Positions 17,575 to 25,757 of a stretch of DNA of 64,000 nt are shown one piece after another. A model generated the notes under the pieces. It did not search any database. It was not told where the DNA came from and saw only the letters and a list, made by a program, of their open reading frames with translations. Position 1 is the stretch's first letter, and each line of letters opens with the position of its first letter. Both the position numbers and the translations under genes were made by a program. Location of the stretch: the NCBI RefSeq assembly GCF_003945545.1, contig NZ_CP029617.1:372001-436000 (forward strand), read 5' to 3'. Origin of the DNA: Streptomyces sp. WAC 01529. GTDB taxonomy: Bacteria; Actinomycetota; Actinomycetes; Streptomycetales; Streptomycetaceae.

Positions 17575-19413
17575 ATGACTGAACTGCACGAGAGTGCGGG
17601 GACGGGCCCCGGCGACGCGCACTTCACGGTCTTCAACGACCGTGCGGACGCGGCCGCCGTGGCCCGCTCCTTCGCCCACCCAGGAACACGTGTCCTCAAC
17701 CATTCCTCGGGCCGGCCGTGGCTGGTCGGCCAGTGGGCCGACGAAGAGATCGTCACGGCGCGCGTCGGCCGCGCCGCCCTGGCCGTCATCGGTTGCTGCC
17801 CCGTCACCACCGCCGAACTGGAGGCCCGGGCAGGGCGGTTGCGCGACCTGACGGAGCTGGACGTGTGGGCCCGCTCCCTGCCCGGCAGCTTCCACCTTGT
17901 CGCCGCCCTGGACCAGCGGCTCAGGATGCAGGGCACCGCGTCCGGGCTCCGGCTGGTCTTCCACGCCACCGTGGACGGTGTGCCCTTGGCCGCCACCCGC
18001 GCCGACGTCCTCGCCGCCGCCCTGGGCCACGACCCCGACGAAGAACAGCTCGCGATCCGGCTGTTGTGGCCTGCCCCCTATCCCCTTTTCGAGACCTCCC
18101 TCTGGTACGGCGTCACCGCGGTGCCCCCACAGGACGCGCTGATCGTCGGCGCGGACGGGCGGACCGTGCACCACTCACGGTGGTGGACCCCGCCGGAGCC
18201 GGTCCGCACCCTCGCCGACGGGGCGCCGCTGGTCCGCGAGGCCCTCGCCACGGCCATCGACGCCCGCACGCGCCAAGGCGGCGTGGTCAGCTGCGACCTG
18301 TCCGGCGGCCTGGACTCCACCTCCATCTGCTTCCTCGCGGACCGGTCCCCCGCCAAGGTGGTGGCCAGCACCTGGCCGGGACGCGACCCGGCCGACACCG
18401 ACCTGCACTGGGCCGAGCGGGCGGTGAAACACCTCCCGGACGTCGAGCATGTGGTGTGGGACGCGCACGCCTCACCGCTGGTCTACGACGATCTGCTGAA
18501 CATCGACGACCTGCTGGACGAACCGACCATCGGCGTCATGGACCGCTCAAGGGTGCTGAGCCATCTGCCGGACATGGCCCGGCGGGGCAGCCGAGTGCAC
18601 ATGACGGGCATCGGCGGCGATCACGTGGCCTGGTGCTCGGAGGCGTACTACCACCGGCTGTCGCGCACCCGCCCGCTGTTCGCACTGCGGCAGCTGCGGG
18701 GCTTCCGGGCCCTGTGGCAGTGGCCGCTCGGTACGACGGCCCGTGCCCTGGCCGATTCCCGGCCGTACGGCAGGTGTCTCGCCGACGCCGTCGGACACCT
18801 GCGCGACCCGCTCCCGGCATCGGCCACCACCAGTCTCGGCTGGGGCATGCCCCCACGTCTCTTCGAGTGGGTCACGCCCGACGCCACGCGCATGGTCGAG
18901 CGGGCGCTGCGGGAGGCCGCTTCGACGGTCGTGCCCCTGCACCCCGACCGTGGCATGCACGCCGATCTTGAACAGATCCGCTCGTGCACGCGCATCATCC
19001 GCCAGTGGGACCGCATGGCGGCCCGCGTCGGTGTCCCGATGGCCTCGCCGTTCCTCGACGACCGCGTCATCGAGGCGTGCCTCGCGATCCGGCCCGAGGA
19101 ACGCGTCACGCCCTGGGCGTACAAACCCGTCCTCACCACCGCGATGCGCGGCATCGTTCCCGAGGAGTGCCTGCGGCGCACCACCAAGGCGGCCGCCGCC
19201 ATGGACGCCGCCGACGGACTGCGCAAGCACCGCGCCGACCTGCTGGCCCTGTGGGAGGACTCCCGGCTGGAGCGGCTCGGCCTGGTCGACGGTGAGACGC
19301 TGCGCCGCCTCGCGCAGCGGCCCTCCGCGCCCGGGCTGCGCGACGGCATCCTCTACTCGACCATCGCCGCCGAGGTATGGCTCCGCGGCCTCTCCCCCGC
19401 CCGCACCCGATAG
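17575..19413 (+). CDS. Lasso peptide cyclase (asparagine synthetase homologue, C protein)
   Basis: 612 aa. It is an asparagine synthetase B-like protein that adenylates the ring Asp of the core peptide and drives macrolactam formation. The ATP-pyrophosphatase loop SGGLDSTS is at residue 243. The N-terminal domain resembles the glutamine amidotransferase fold but begins MTELHES and lacks the N-terminal catalytic Cys, as expected for a cyclase that uses an amine in the substrate itself. It follows the precursor gene by 26 bp and is the second gene of A-C-B1-B2. Confidence 0.95.
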   Translation: MTELHESAGTGPGDAHFTVFNDRADAAAVARSFAHPGTRVLNHSSGRPWLVGQWADEEIVTARVGRAALAVIGCCPVTTAELEARAGRLRDLTELDVWARSLPGSFHLVAALDQRLRMQGTASGLRLVFHATVDGVPLAATRADVLAAALGHDPDEEQLAIRLLWPAPYPLFETSLWYGVTAVPPQDALIVGADGRTVHHSRWWTPPEPVRTLADGAPLVREALATAIDARTRQGGVVSCDLSGGLDSTSICFLADRSPAKVVASTWPGRDPADTDLHWAERAVKHLPDVEHVVWDAHASPLVYDDLLNIDDLLDEPTIGVMDRSRVLSHLPDMARRGSRVHMTGIGGDHVAWCSEAYYHRLSRTRPLFALRQLRGFRALWQWPLGTTARALADSRPYGRCLADAVGHLRDPLPASATTSLGWGMPPRLFEWVTPDATRMVERALREAASTVVPLHPDRGMHADLEQIRSCTRIIRQWDRMAARVGVPMASPFLDDRVIEACLAIRPEERVTPWAYKPVLTTAMRGIVPEECLRRTTKAAAAMDAADGLRKHRADLLALWEDSRLERLGLVDGETLRRLAQRPSAPGLRDGILYSTIAAEVWLRGLSPARTR

Positions 19414-19444
19414 GCCCGCCACCGGAGAAAGGCAGTCACCCACC

Positions 19445-19699
19445 ATGGCACTGCAGTTCGGCCCCGATGTCTCCACCACGGAGACCGACTACGGCACGGT
19501 CCTTCTCGACCAGCGCAGCGGAAACTACTGGGAACTCAACCCCACCGGGAGCCTCGTCGTGAAGACCCTCCTCGACGGCGGCGAGGAGGCGGCGGCCATC
19601 GACGCGCTCATCTGCGAGTTCGACATCGACCGGGCTCGCGCGCAGCAGGACGTCACCACTCTCGTACGGGAACTGCGGGACGCGGGGCTGGTCTCATGA
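19445..19699 (+). CDS. Lasso peptide B1 protein (PqqD-like leader-binding RRE)
   Basis: 84 aa. It is a PqqD-like RiPP recognition element that binds the YxxP leader motif and delivers the precursor to the B2 protease. The 'LLDQRSGNYWELNPTGSLVV' segment and the C-terminal helices with 'LVRELRDAGLV' are diagnostic. The ATG lies 31 bp after the cyclase stop. Its stop overlaps the B2 start (ATGA), coupling the two halves of the split B protein. Confidence 0.93.
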   Translation: MALQFGPDVSTTETDYGTVLLDQRSGNYWELNPTGSLVVKTLLDGGEEAAAIDALICEFDIDRARAQQDVTTLVRELRDAGLVS

Positions 19700-20136
19700 C
19701 GACACCGAGCGCCCTGGAGCGGCCCACGGGTGTCCCCTTCACCCGGCGTCTCGCCGCCCGACTCGTGCTGCTGCCCGCCGTCGCGCTCTCCTTGCTGCCC
19801 CCGCGCCGGATCCGCACCGTCCTCGGTGTCGTACGCCGTGGCGCCGCCCCGGCCACCGCCGCGCAGGCGAAGAAGGCCCGGGACGCGATGTGCGCGACCA
19901 GCCTGCTCTGCGCCGGCCCGAAAGGCTGTCTGCCCCGCTCGCTGGGCTCCGCCCTGCTGTGCCGACTGATGGGCGGCTGGCCGACGTGGTGCACGGGGGC
20001 GAGCGTGGTGCCTCCCTTCAACGCGCACGCCTGGATCGAGGCGGAGGGCCGGCCCATCGGAGAGGAGATGCCCGACGACTACTTCGCGCGGCTGCTCTCG
20101 GTGGGACCGGCGGGAACTTCTCGGGCCGGGTGCTAG
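19696..20136 (+). CDS. Lasso peptide B2 protein (transglutaminase-like leader peptidase)
   Basis: 146 aa. It is the cysteine protease that removes the leader after the Thr-Gly dipeptide. Catalytic Cys78 is in KGCLPRS and His111 in NAHAWIE; an acidic residue follows in the WIEAEG region. The N-terminal third has a hydrophobic stretch ('LVLLPAVALSLL') common in B2 proteins. It closes the cluster. No ABC exporter (D gene) follows; the next gene is terB. The stop codon sits only four bases before the first of two BlaI-type dyads. Confidence 0.93.
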   Translation: MTTPSALERPTGVPFTRRLAARLVLLPAVALSLLPPRRIRTVLGVVRRGAAPATAAQAKKARDAMCATSLLCAGPKGCLPRSLGSALLCRLMGGWPTWCTGASVVPPFNAHAWIEAEGRPIGEEMPDDYFARLLSVGPAGTSRAGC

Positions 20137-20139
20137 TTT

Positions 20140-20153
20140 CTACAGTGTTGTAG
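20140..20153. promoter_or_regulatory. BlaI-type operator dyad 1 upstream of terB
   Basis: CTACAGTGTTGTAG, a perfect five-base-arm dyad. It lies in tandem with a second copy 17 bp on and resembles the dyad in front of the blaI-like and terD genes. Confidence 0.65.
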
Positions 20154-20156
20154 TTT

Positions 20157-20170
20157 CTACGCTGCTGTAG
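20157..20170. promoter_or_regulatory. BlaI-type operator dyad 2 upstream of terB
   Basis: CTACGCTGCTGTAG repeats the preceding dyad at a 17-bp interval within the direct repeat GTTTCTACnnTGnTGTAG. It ends 34 bp before the terB ATG, a position suited to repression. Confidence 0.6.
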
Positions 20171-20204
20171 AACACCCGATATCGATATGTGCATGGAGTT
20201 CCCC

Positions 20205-20660
20205 ATGGCCCTGTGGGACCGCGTCAAGGAATCCGCGTCGACGATGCAGACCCAGCTGCTGGCGAAGAAGAACGACCTCAAGAGCGGCGCCTTCCGCGAC
20301 GCGAGCATGGCGATGTGCGCCCTGGTGGCAGCCGCGGACGGCACGGTGGACCCGACCGAACGCGCCCGCGTGGCCCAGCTCATCGGTGCGAACGAGGTGT
20401 TGCAGAACTTCCCGGCGGACGACCTGCGCCGCCGCTTCGACGCCTACGTCGACAAGCTGACCGCCGACTTCGCGTTCGGCAAGGTGAGCGTTCTCCAGGA
20501 GGTCGCCAAGGCGAGGAAGAAGCCCGCGGAGGCCCGCGCGGTCATCCAGATAGGCATCGTCATCGGCGGCGCCGACGGCGACTTCGACAAGGACGAGCAG
20601 GCCGTGGTGCGCGAGGCGTGCTTCGCGCTGGACCTGCCGCCGCACGAGTTCGACCTGTAA
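20205..20660 (+). CDS. terB: TerB family tellurite resistance protein
   Basis: 151 aa. It is an all-helical TerB protein: two segments with acidic metal-binding patterns, 'LVAAADGTVDPTERARV' and 'IGGADGDFDKDEQAVVREAC', are typical. Known TerB proteins are cytosolic and associate with membrane complexes linked to metal sensing and stress. ATG 20205 with GGAGTTCCCC before it matches the usual 151-aa length; an ATG at 20187 is less likely. It is a single gene behind two BlaI-type dyads. Confidence 0.92.
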   Translation: MALWDRVKESASTMQTQLLAKKNDLKSGAFRDASMAMCALVAAADGTVDPTERARVAQLIGANEVLQNFPADDLRRRFDAYVDKLTADFAFGKVSVLQEVAKARKKPAEARAVIQIGIVIGGADGDFDKDEQAVVREACFALDLPPHEFDL

Positions 20661-20713
20661 CGGCGCCGGCACGGGGCCCGTTCACAGCGGCGCAGGCTCG
20701 GGGCGGCGCCCGT

Positions 20714-21646
20714 TCACAGCGGTGTGGCCGCCCGCAGGATGAGGACCATCGTGACCGCGGAGTTCGCCGAGGACATCGCGGAGACGACGGTGCCGAACGC
20801 GGCGCACCACAGGGCGAGTCCCACCGCGGTGAACAGGGAGGGACGCGTGCGGGCGGCGGGCGCCGGGGCGAGCAGGGCGGCGACGCGGCGCGGCACGGGC
20901 CCCGGCGTGGCGAACCCCGCGAGGGCGGGCGCGGGCGCGCCCCGGGAGACCAGGGCGGCCCTGCCGATCGCACGGGCGACGACCCGCCTGTCCCGTACGG
21001 CCCGTGCCGCCGCCTCGTCGGCCCACCGTTCCGCGGTGAAGGCGACGGAGGTGCGCAGCGGGCGCAGGAAGGGGTTGGCGCGGGCCGCCAACTGCGTGAC
21101 GAGGAGGTGACGGTGGTGCCGCGCGGTGAGATGGGCCCGCTCGTGCGCGAACAGCGCGCGCCGCTCCGGGGCGGCGAGCCGGTTCAGCATGCCGGTGGTG
21201 ACCACGACGCGGCCGCCGTCGCGCGCCGGAAGGGCGTAGGCGTACGGAGCGTCGTCGGGGAGCACCGCGACGGACGTGCCGGGCAGCCCTTCGAGGGCGC
21301 GCCGCCCTCGAAGGCGTACGCGCGCGTGCCGCCACAGGGTGCGGGCGCAGGCGGCGCACACGGCGAGCAGTGCGGGGATGGCGGCCTTCCCCGCGACCTC
21401 GTAATAGGGGACGGCGGCCCGCACCTCGGGGTCGGACCAGGCGTCCGGCAGGGGGTTGCCCGGCAGTTGGGCGGTGCCGACGACCATGAGGAGCGCGAGA
21501 CAGAGCGTGCTGCACAGGGCCATCACCCCGGCGACGGAGGTGAGCACGCGCGTGGCGGTGCGCGGGTGGAGGTGATGCTCGGCGAGGCGGGCGACCGGCC
21601 AGGCGGTCAGCGGCAGCACGAGGGGCAGGAAGACGAAGACGCCCAT
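20714..21646 (-). CDS. M56 family membrane metallopeptidase (BlaR1-like, no sensor domain)
   Basis: 310 aa. Transmembrane segments lie at the N terminus ('VFVFLPLVLPLTAWPVARL', 'VAGVMALCSTLCLALLMVVG'), near 'AIPALLAVCAACARTLW' and at the C terminus. Between them is a zinc protease domain with FAHERAHL (HExxH) near residue 167 and the ERWADEAAA third-ligand motif. BlaR1/MecR1 use this domain to inactivate BlaI. This protein lacks the extracellular penicillin-binding sensor domain, so its signal is unknown. It lies 23 bp downstream of the blaI-like gene in one operon. Confidence 0.9.
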   Translation of the reverse strand: MGVFVFLPLVLPLTAWPVARLAEHHLHPRTATRVLTSVAGVMALCSTLCLALLMVVGTAQLPGNPLPDAWSDPEVRAAVPYYEVAGKAAIPALLAVCAACARTLWRHARVRLRGRRALEGLPGTSVAVLPDDAPYAYALPARDGGRVVVTTGMLNRLAAPERRALFAHERAHLTARHHRHLLVTQLAARANPFLRPLRTSVAFTAERWADEAAARAVRDRRVVARAIGRAALVSRGAPAPALAGFATPGPVPRRVAALLAPAPAARTRPSLFTAVGLALWCAAFGTVVSAMSSANSAVTMVLILRAATPL

Positions 21647-21669
21647 CAGGCAGAAGCTCCCATCGGGTG

Positions 21670-22077
21670 TCAGTCGTCCGTCTCGGCGCCCGCCCGCCCG
21701 AGCAACTCGCGCAGGAGCTGTTCGTCGTCGGGCGTCAGCGTCGTGACGAAGCTGGCGAGGACCGCTTCCCGGTCGCTCTCGCCGTCGAGCACCTTGCGCA
21801 TGCGGAAGGCGGCGAGCCCCGCCTCGTCCGACGCGGACGTCCACGCGAAGGAGCGGCCCGCGCGCTCCCGGGTCACCACGTCCTTGGCGAGGAGGCGGGT
21901 CAGGATCGTCATCACGGTCGTATAGGCGAGGTCGCCGCCGATCCGCTCCTGCACCCAGGCGGCGCTGACCGGTCCGCGGGCGGCGTGCAGCGCGGCGAGG
22001 ACCTGCTGCTCCAGCTCGCCCTGGGCGCGGCGGCGCAGGCGCGGCCGGCGCTCCTCGCGCTTGTCGTGGTGCTCCAT
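21670..22077 (-). CDS. BlaI/MecI/CopY family repressor
   Basis: 135 aa. The winged helix ('RGPVSAAWVQERIGGDLAYTTVMTILTRL') is followed by a dimerisation region and an acidic tail 'LTPDDEQLLRELLGRAG'. BlaI proteins bind short TACA/TGTA dyads as dimers and are inactivated by the partner M56 protease. The ATG is preceded by GGGAG at seven bases. The gene is divergent from terD, with a CTAC/GTAG dyad between them, and co-transcribed with the M56 gene. Confidence 0.92.
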   Translation of the reverse strand: MEHHDKREERRPRLRRRAQGELEQQVLAALHAARGPVSAAWVQERIGGDLAYTTVMTILTRLLAKDVVTRERAGRSFAWTSASDEAGLAAFRMRKVLDGESDREAVLASFVTTLTPDDEQLLRELLGRAGAETDD

Positions 22078-22160
22078 GCCCGGGCTCCCTCCAGCCTGTT
22101 CGTGCTCCTCGGCGGCCGGGAGCGCCATATCGTAACGGCCCCTGACCACCCCACCCGCTT

Positions 22161-22174
22161 CTACATTCCTGTAG
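22161..22174. promoter_or_regulatory. BlaI-type operator between blaI-like gene and terD
   Basis: CTACATTCCTGTAG forms a dyad with five-base arms. A further CTAC half-site begins at 22178, again 17 bp along, the same phasing as the pair upstream of terB. It lies between divergent blaI-like and terD genes and can serve autorepression and control of terD. Confidence 0.65.
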
Positions 22175-22226
22175 ATTCTACGGAACCATCACCAGAAACG
22201 CGTCACTCGGATCTCAGGAGGACATT

Positions 22227-22802
22227 GTGGGAGTTTCCCTGGCCAAGGGCGGCAACGTCTCGCTCAGCAAGGAGGCCCCGGGCCTCACCGCCGTACTGGT
22301 CGGGCTGGGCTGGGATGTGCGCACCACGACGGGCACGGACTACGACCTGGACGCCAGCGCGCTGCTCTGCGACGACTCCGGCAAGGTCGTCTCGGACCAG
22401 CACTTCGTCTTCTACAACAACCTGACGAGCCCGGACGGTTCGGTCGAGCACACCGGTGACAACCTCACCGGTGAGGGCGAGGGCGACGACGAGGCAGTGA
22501 AGGTGAACCTCGCCCAGGTGCCCGACCAGATCACGAAGATCGTCTTCCCGGTGTCGATCCACGACGCCGAGAACCGCGGCCAGAGCTTCGGCCAGGTCCG
22601 CAACGCCTTCATCCGCGTGGTGAACCAGGCGGACGGCGTCGAGATCGCGCGCTACGACCTCTCCGAGGACGCGTCGACGGAGACCGCGATGGTCTTCGGC
22701 GAGCTGTACCGCCATGGTGCCGAGTGGAAATTCCGCGCGGTCGGCCAGGGTTATGCAAGTGGACTGCGGGGCATCGCGACGGACTTCGGCGTGAACGTCT
22801 GA
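22227..22802 (+). CDS. terD: TerD family calcium-binding stress protein
   Basis: 191 aa from GTG with AGGAGGA just upstream. TerD/CABP protein: '[18 protein letters not shown]', '[23 protein letters not shown]' and the acidic '[13 protein letters not shown]' calcium site. TerD proteins are linked to tellurite resistance, phage inhibition and, in Streptomyces, differentiation. Only terB and terD are present; no terC or terZ is in the window. A CoA-binding protein gene follows 47 bp later on the same strand. Confidence 0.95.
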   Translation: MGVSLAKGGNVSLSKEAPGLTAVLVGLGWDVRTTTGTDYDLDASALLCDDSGKVVSDQHFVFYNNLTSPDGSVEHTGDNLTGEGEGDDEAVKVNLAQVPDQITKIVFPVSIHDAENRGQSFGQVRNAFIRVVNQADGVEIARYDLSEDASTETAMVFGELYRHGAEWKFRAVGQGYASGLRGIATDFGVNV

Positions 22803-22849
22803 CCCGCGCTCCCTGACGGCATCCGGCCGCGAACTCGAGGAGGCAGGTC

Positions 22850-23257
22850 ATGTACGGCGACCAGAAGACGGTGCGCAAGATCCTGACGGAGCTGGGCGAC
22901 ACCTGGGCCGTCGTGGGCCTGTCCGACAACCGCGAGCGGGCGGCGTACGGCGTCGCGGCCGTTCTGCGGGGCTTCGGCAAGCGTGTCGTGCCGATCCACC
23001 CCAAGGCCGGGACGGTCCACGGCGAGCAGGGGTATCCGTCCCTGTCCGCCGTGCCGTTCGAGATCGACGTGGTCGATGTGTTCGTCAACAGCGGCCTAGC
23101 GGGCCAGGTCGCCGACGAGGCGGTGGCGGCCGGCGCGCGGGCGGTCTGGTTCCAGCTCGGCGTGATCGACGAGGCGGCGTACGAACGGACGCGCGCGGCG
23201 GGCCTGGACATGGTCATGGACCGCTGCCCGGCCATCGAGATCCCCCGGCTGGGCTGA
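22850..23257 (+). CDS. CoA-binding domain protein (Rossmann fold)
   Basis: 135 aa, a single CoA_binding_2 domain: 'WAVVGLSDNRERAAYGVAAVL' is the nucleotide-binding segment, and 'VVPIHPKAGTVHG', 'VDVFVNSGLAGQVADEAVAAGA' and the final 'DRCPAIEIPRL' are family hallmarks. The domain resembles the N-terminal part of succinyl-CoA ligases. The role is unknown. It probably shares the terD transcript. Confidence 0.9.
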   Translation: MYGDQKTVRKILTELGDTWAVVGLSDNRERAAYGVAAVLRGFGKRVVPIHPKAGTVHGEQGYPSLSAVPFEIDVVDVFVNSGLAGQVADEAVAAGARAVWFQLGVIDEAAYERTRAAGLDMVMDRCPAIEIPRLG

Positions 23258-23312
23258 GAGACGGCGCGGGCCGGGGGCGACGGCGTCCTCGGCCGCGTCC
23301 CCGTCCTCGGCC

Positions 23313-24374
23313 TCAGAACTGCTTCGAGGGCCAGTCGAGCAGGCGCGCGCCGATCACGGCGGTCTGCAGTGTGTAACGGTGCACGGGGTCCGAGGGGTTG
23401 GCCCCGGTCAGTCCGTGGATGCGTTCCAGCCGGTAGGTCAGGGCGCGCACGCTCAGCGTCAGTCGGCGGGCCGCCTCCGCCGCGACACACCCCGAGTCGA
23501 AGTACGCGGCGAGCGTGTCGATGAGCGGCTGCGCTCCGCCGCGGGCCTGGCGCAGCGGGCCGAGCGTGTTGAGCACGAGGTCGGCCATGGCCTGCCGGTC
23601 GCGGGTGAGGACGGGGTAGACGAGCAGGTCGGCCGCGTGCAGCACGGGGTCGTCGAGCTCCAGGCGCCCGGCGAGATCGAGGGCGTTGAGCGCTTCCTCG
23701 TACGACTGGACGACGCCGCCGGGGCCGGGCTGCGGGCGGCCGATGGCGACGCGGCCGCCGTCGGTGACGGCGTACGCGTGCTTGGCGAAGAAGGTCAGGA
23801 CCTCGTCCTGGTCGCCGGGGGCGACGCACACCAGGCGGCCGTCCTTGGTGGTGAGCAGGATGCTGCGGTCGCCGAACCGGCCGATCAGGGCCCGCTCGAC
23901 CTCGCGGGGGACCGCGTGCCCCTCCTCGTATCCGTCGGGGCCCTCGGCGACGGCGACGGCGTGCTCGTAGGAGAGGCGCAGTCCGAAGCGTTCCGCGCGC
24001 TCGGCGAGCAGGCCGAGGTCGCTGCGTCCGTAGAGCAGGTCGTCGATGAACTCGCGCCGGGCCGCCTCCTCCTGGCGTACGGCGAGGCGCTGGGCGCGTT
24101 CGTAGCCCTCGGCGAAGGCGTCCATGGCCTGCTCGGCGGCGGCCAGGGCGCAGTCGACGGAGAGCGCGCGCTCGGCGGGCCAGTGGGCGCGGGTCGCCGC
24201 GAGGTGCGCGCCCACCAGGGCCCGGAGGCCGAAACCGGCGTCGGCGGCCCGCTCCCCCAGCACGCGCCGTGAGGCCAGCTCATCCCGGGTGAGCCGACGG
24301 CCCGTCGACGAGGCGGCGGCGAGGATGTGGGCATAGCCGTCGAGGTACTCCTGCGGTATGTCCTGCCCCGCCAT
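23313..24374 (-). CDS. PucR family transcriptional regulator
   Basis: 353 aa. The C-terminal PucR HTH_30 domain is clear ('AAEAARRLTLSVRALTYRLERIH'). The middle has a GGDEF-related region typical of CdaR/PucR proteins ('GRVAIGRPQPGPGGVVQSYEEALNALD'). In actinobacteria such proteins often activate proline, purine or aromatic catabolism, but no such gene adjoins it. It is divergent from a deazaflavin-dependent reductase (141 bp gap). The start MAGQDIPQ is chosen over much longer open reading upstream that would run antisense through the reductase gene. Confidence 0.9.
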   Translation of the reverse strand: MAGQDIPQEYLDGYAHILAAASSTGRRLTRDELASRRVLGERAADAGFGLRALVGAHLAATRAHWPAERALSVDCALAAAEQAMDAFAEGYERAQRLAVRQEEAARREFIDDLLYGRSDLGLLAERAERFGLRLSYEHAVAVAEGPDGYEEGHAVPREVERALIGRFGDRSILLTTKDGRLVCVAPGDQDEVLTFFAKHAYAVTDGGRVAIGRPQPGPGGVVQSYEEALNALDLAGRLELDDPVLHAADLLVYPVLTRDRQAMADLVLNTLGPLRQARGGAQPLIDTLAAYFDSGCVAAEAARRLTLSVRALTYRLERIHGLTGANPSDPVHRYTLQTAVIGARLLDWPSKQF

Positions 24375-24515
24375 GCCGCCCCCTGTCGTCCTGTTGCCGT
24401 TGAACCGTTGATGCCTTTTTAACGCATGGCGCACCGGCGGGCGACGGCCGGGCCTGCCCGGCGCTCCGGGGCACGGGCCCGGAACAATCGGCTCGCCCGG
24501 ACCGTTGGACAGGGC

Positions 24516-24956
24516 ATGCCTTTGACTGGAGAGTACGAACCCGGCACGTGGGACTGGGCCACCAAGCAGACCGAGTTGTACGAGAGCTCGGGCGGCACGG
24601 AGGGCACGACTCTGAGGGGCAAGCCCGTCATCGTGCTGACGTCGATCGGCGCCAAGAGCGGGAAGCTCCGCAAGAACCCCCTGATGCGCGTCGAGCACGA
24701 CGGGGAGTACGCGGTGGTGGCGTCGAAGGGCGGCGACCCCGCGAACCCGTCCTGGTACCACAACCTCATCGCCCACCCGCATGTGGAGTTGCAGGACGGG
24801 CCGGTGAAGAAGGACTACCGCGCGCGGGTCGTCACCGGCGAGGAGCGGCGGATCTGGTGGGAGCGGGCGGTCGCGGTGTGGCCGGACTACGACGACTACC
24901 AGAAGAAGACGGCCCGTGAGATCCCGCTCTTCGTCCTGACGCCTGTCGAGTCCTGA
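24516..24956 (+). CDS. Nitroreductase-type deazaflavin (F420)-dependent oxidoreductase
   Basis: 146 aa. The protein belongs to the Ddn-like split beta-barrel family. The conserved '[20 protein letters not shown]', '[22 protein letters not shown]' and '[19 protein letters not shown]' segments bind F420 or a similar deazaflavin. Substrates of the family range from menaquinone to nitroimidazoles. The last coding bases belong to a 17-bp tandem repeat that continues past the stop codon. Confidence 0.92.
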   Translation: MPLTGEYEPGTWDWATKQTELYESSGGTEGTTLRGKPVIVLTSIGAKSGKLRKNPLMRVEHDGEYAVVASKGGDPANPSWYHNLIAHPHVELQDGPVKKDYRARVVTGEERRIWWERAVAVWPDYDDYQKKTAREIPLFVLTPVES

Positions 24957-24991
24957 CGCCCGTCGGGTCCTGACGCCCGTAAAGTCCTGAC
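24933..24991 (+). repeat. 17-bp tandem repeat across a gene end
   Basis: About 3.5 copies of GTCCTGACGCCCGTCGG with small variations, beginning inside the last codons of the deazaflavin reductase gene and running past its stop. It may have come from slippage and shifts the last few residues. Confidence 0.8.
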
Positions 24992-25086
24992 CCCTCGTCA
25001 CCCGGCCGTTCGCTGTCCGCTCCGGCCCCCTGGGAGAGCCCCGGCGGCCGGAGCGCACGGCGTGCGGCTGACGCGCCGGGGTCGCG

Positions 25087-25692
25087 TCAGGACTCCTGTT
25101 GGCGTCGACGGGCCCGGTAGGCCCGCAGGTTCGCCGCGTTGCCGCATGTCCGCACGTCGTGCCAGACGCCGCTGTTGTTGCGGGAGCGGTCGTAGAACGC
25201 GACTCGGCAGAGCGGGTTGCGGCAGGTCTTGAGGCGGCGCGCGGTGTCCGTCTGCTGGCCTTCGTACACCGCCGCGAGGGCCAGTGCGACGAGGTGGGCC
25301 CCTCCGGTGCCCCGCGGCTCCAGGCGTACGACGCCGTCCTCACCGAGCCGTAGCGCGGCCTCTCCGGAGTACGCGCCGCCCGGCCCGAGGCCCCCGGCCG
25401 CCTCGCCCTGCTCTTGCCCCTGCCCCGCGACGAGCTTGCCCAGCGTCTCGCGGAACGACCGCAGCTCGCGCAGGCCCTCGGCGTCAAGGGTGACGCGCGG
25501 CGCTGGCTGCCCGGTGGCCGAAGTCCACTCGGCGACGACCTCCTTCGCCCACTCCTGCGCCGAGGCGCGCCCGTCGAGCAGGTCGGGGTGCGGGGGCGCG
25601 CCGGCGGCGACGGTGTTGAGCAGGTCCTGGACGAGTCCGAGGCCGCCGGGCGCGGCCTCCAGGCGGTACCGCGCGGTCGCGGGCCAGGTCAT
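25087..25692 (-). CDS. CGNR zinc finger / ABATE domain protein
   Basis: 201 aa. The N-terminal ABATE domain starts 'GLGLVQDLLNTVAAG'. The C-terminal CGNR zinc finger is complete, with 'CRNPLCRVAFYDRSRNNSG' followed by the 'VRTCGNAANLRAYRAR' segment. Members are treated as stress-response transcriptional regulators by domain. It is 65 bp downstream of the Old Yellow Enzyme gene on the same strand and may regulate it. Confidence 0.92.
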   Translation of the reverse strand: MTWPATARYRLEAAPGGLGLVQDLLNTVAAGAPPHPDLLDGRASAQEWAKEVVAEWTSATGQPAPRVTLDAEGLRELRSFRETLGKLVAGQGQEQGEAAGGLGPGGAYSGEAALRLGEDGVVRLEPRGTGGAHLVALALAAVYEGQQTDTARRLKTCRNPLCRVAFYDRSRNNSGVWHDVRTCGNAANLRAYRARRRQQES

Positions 25693-25757
25693 GGCGGATC
25701 ACTCTCCGGGGTTCGAACGGGGCGCCCCACTCTTTCACGCGAGGCCGCGCGCCCCGC

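Noticed and set aside
20205..22802. Full tellurite resistance operon
   Set aside because: Only terB and terD occur; terC, terZ and terA are not in the window.
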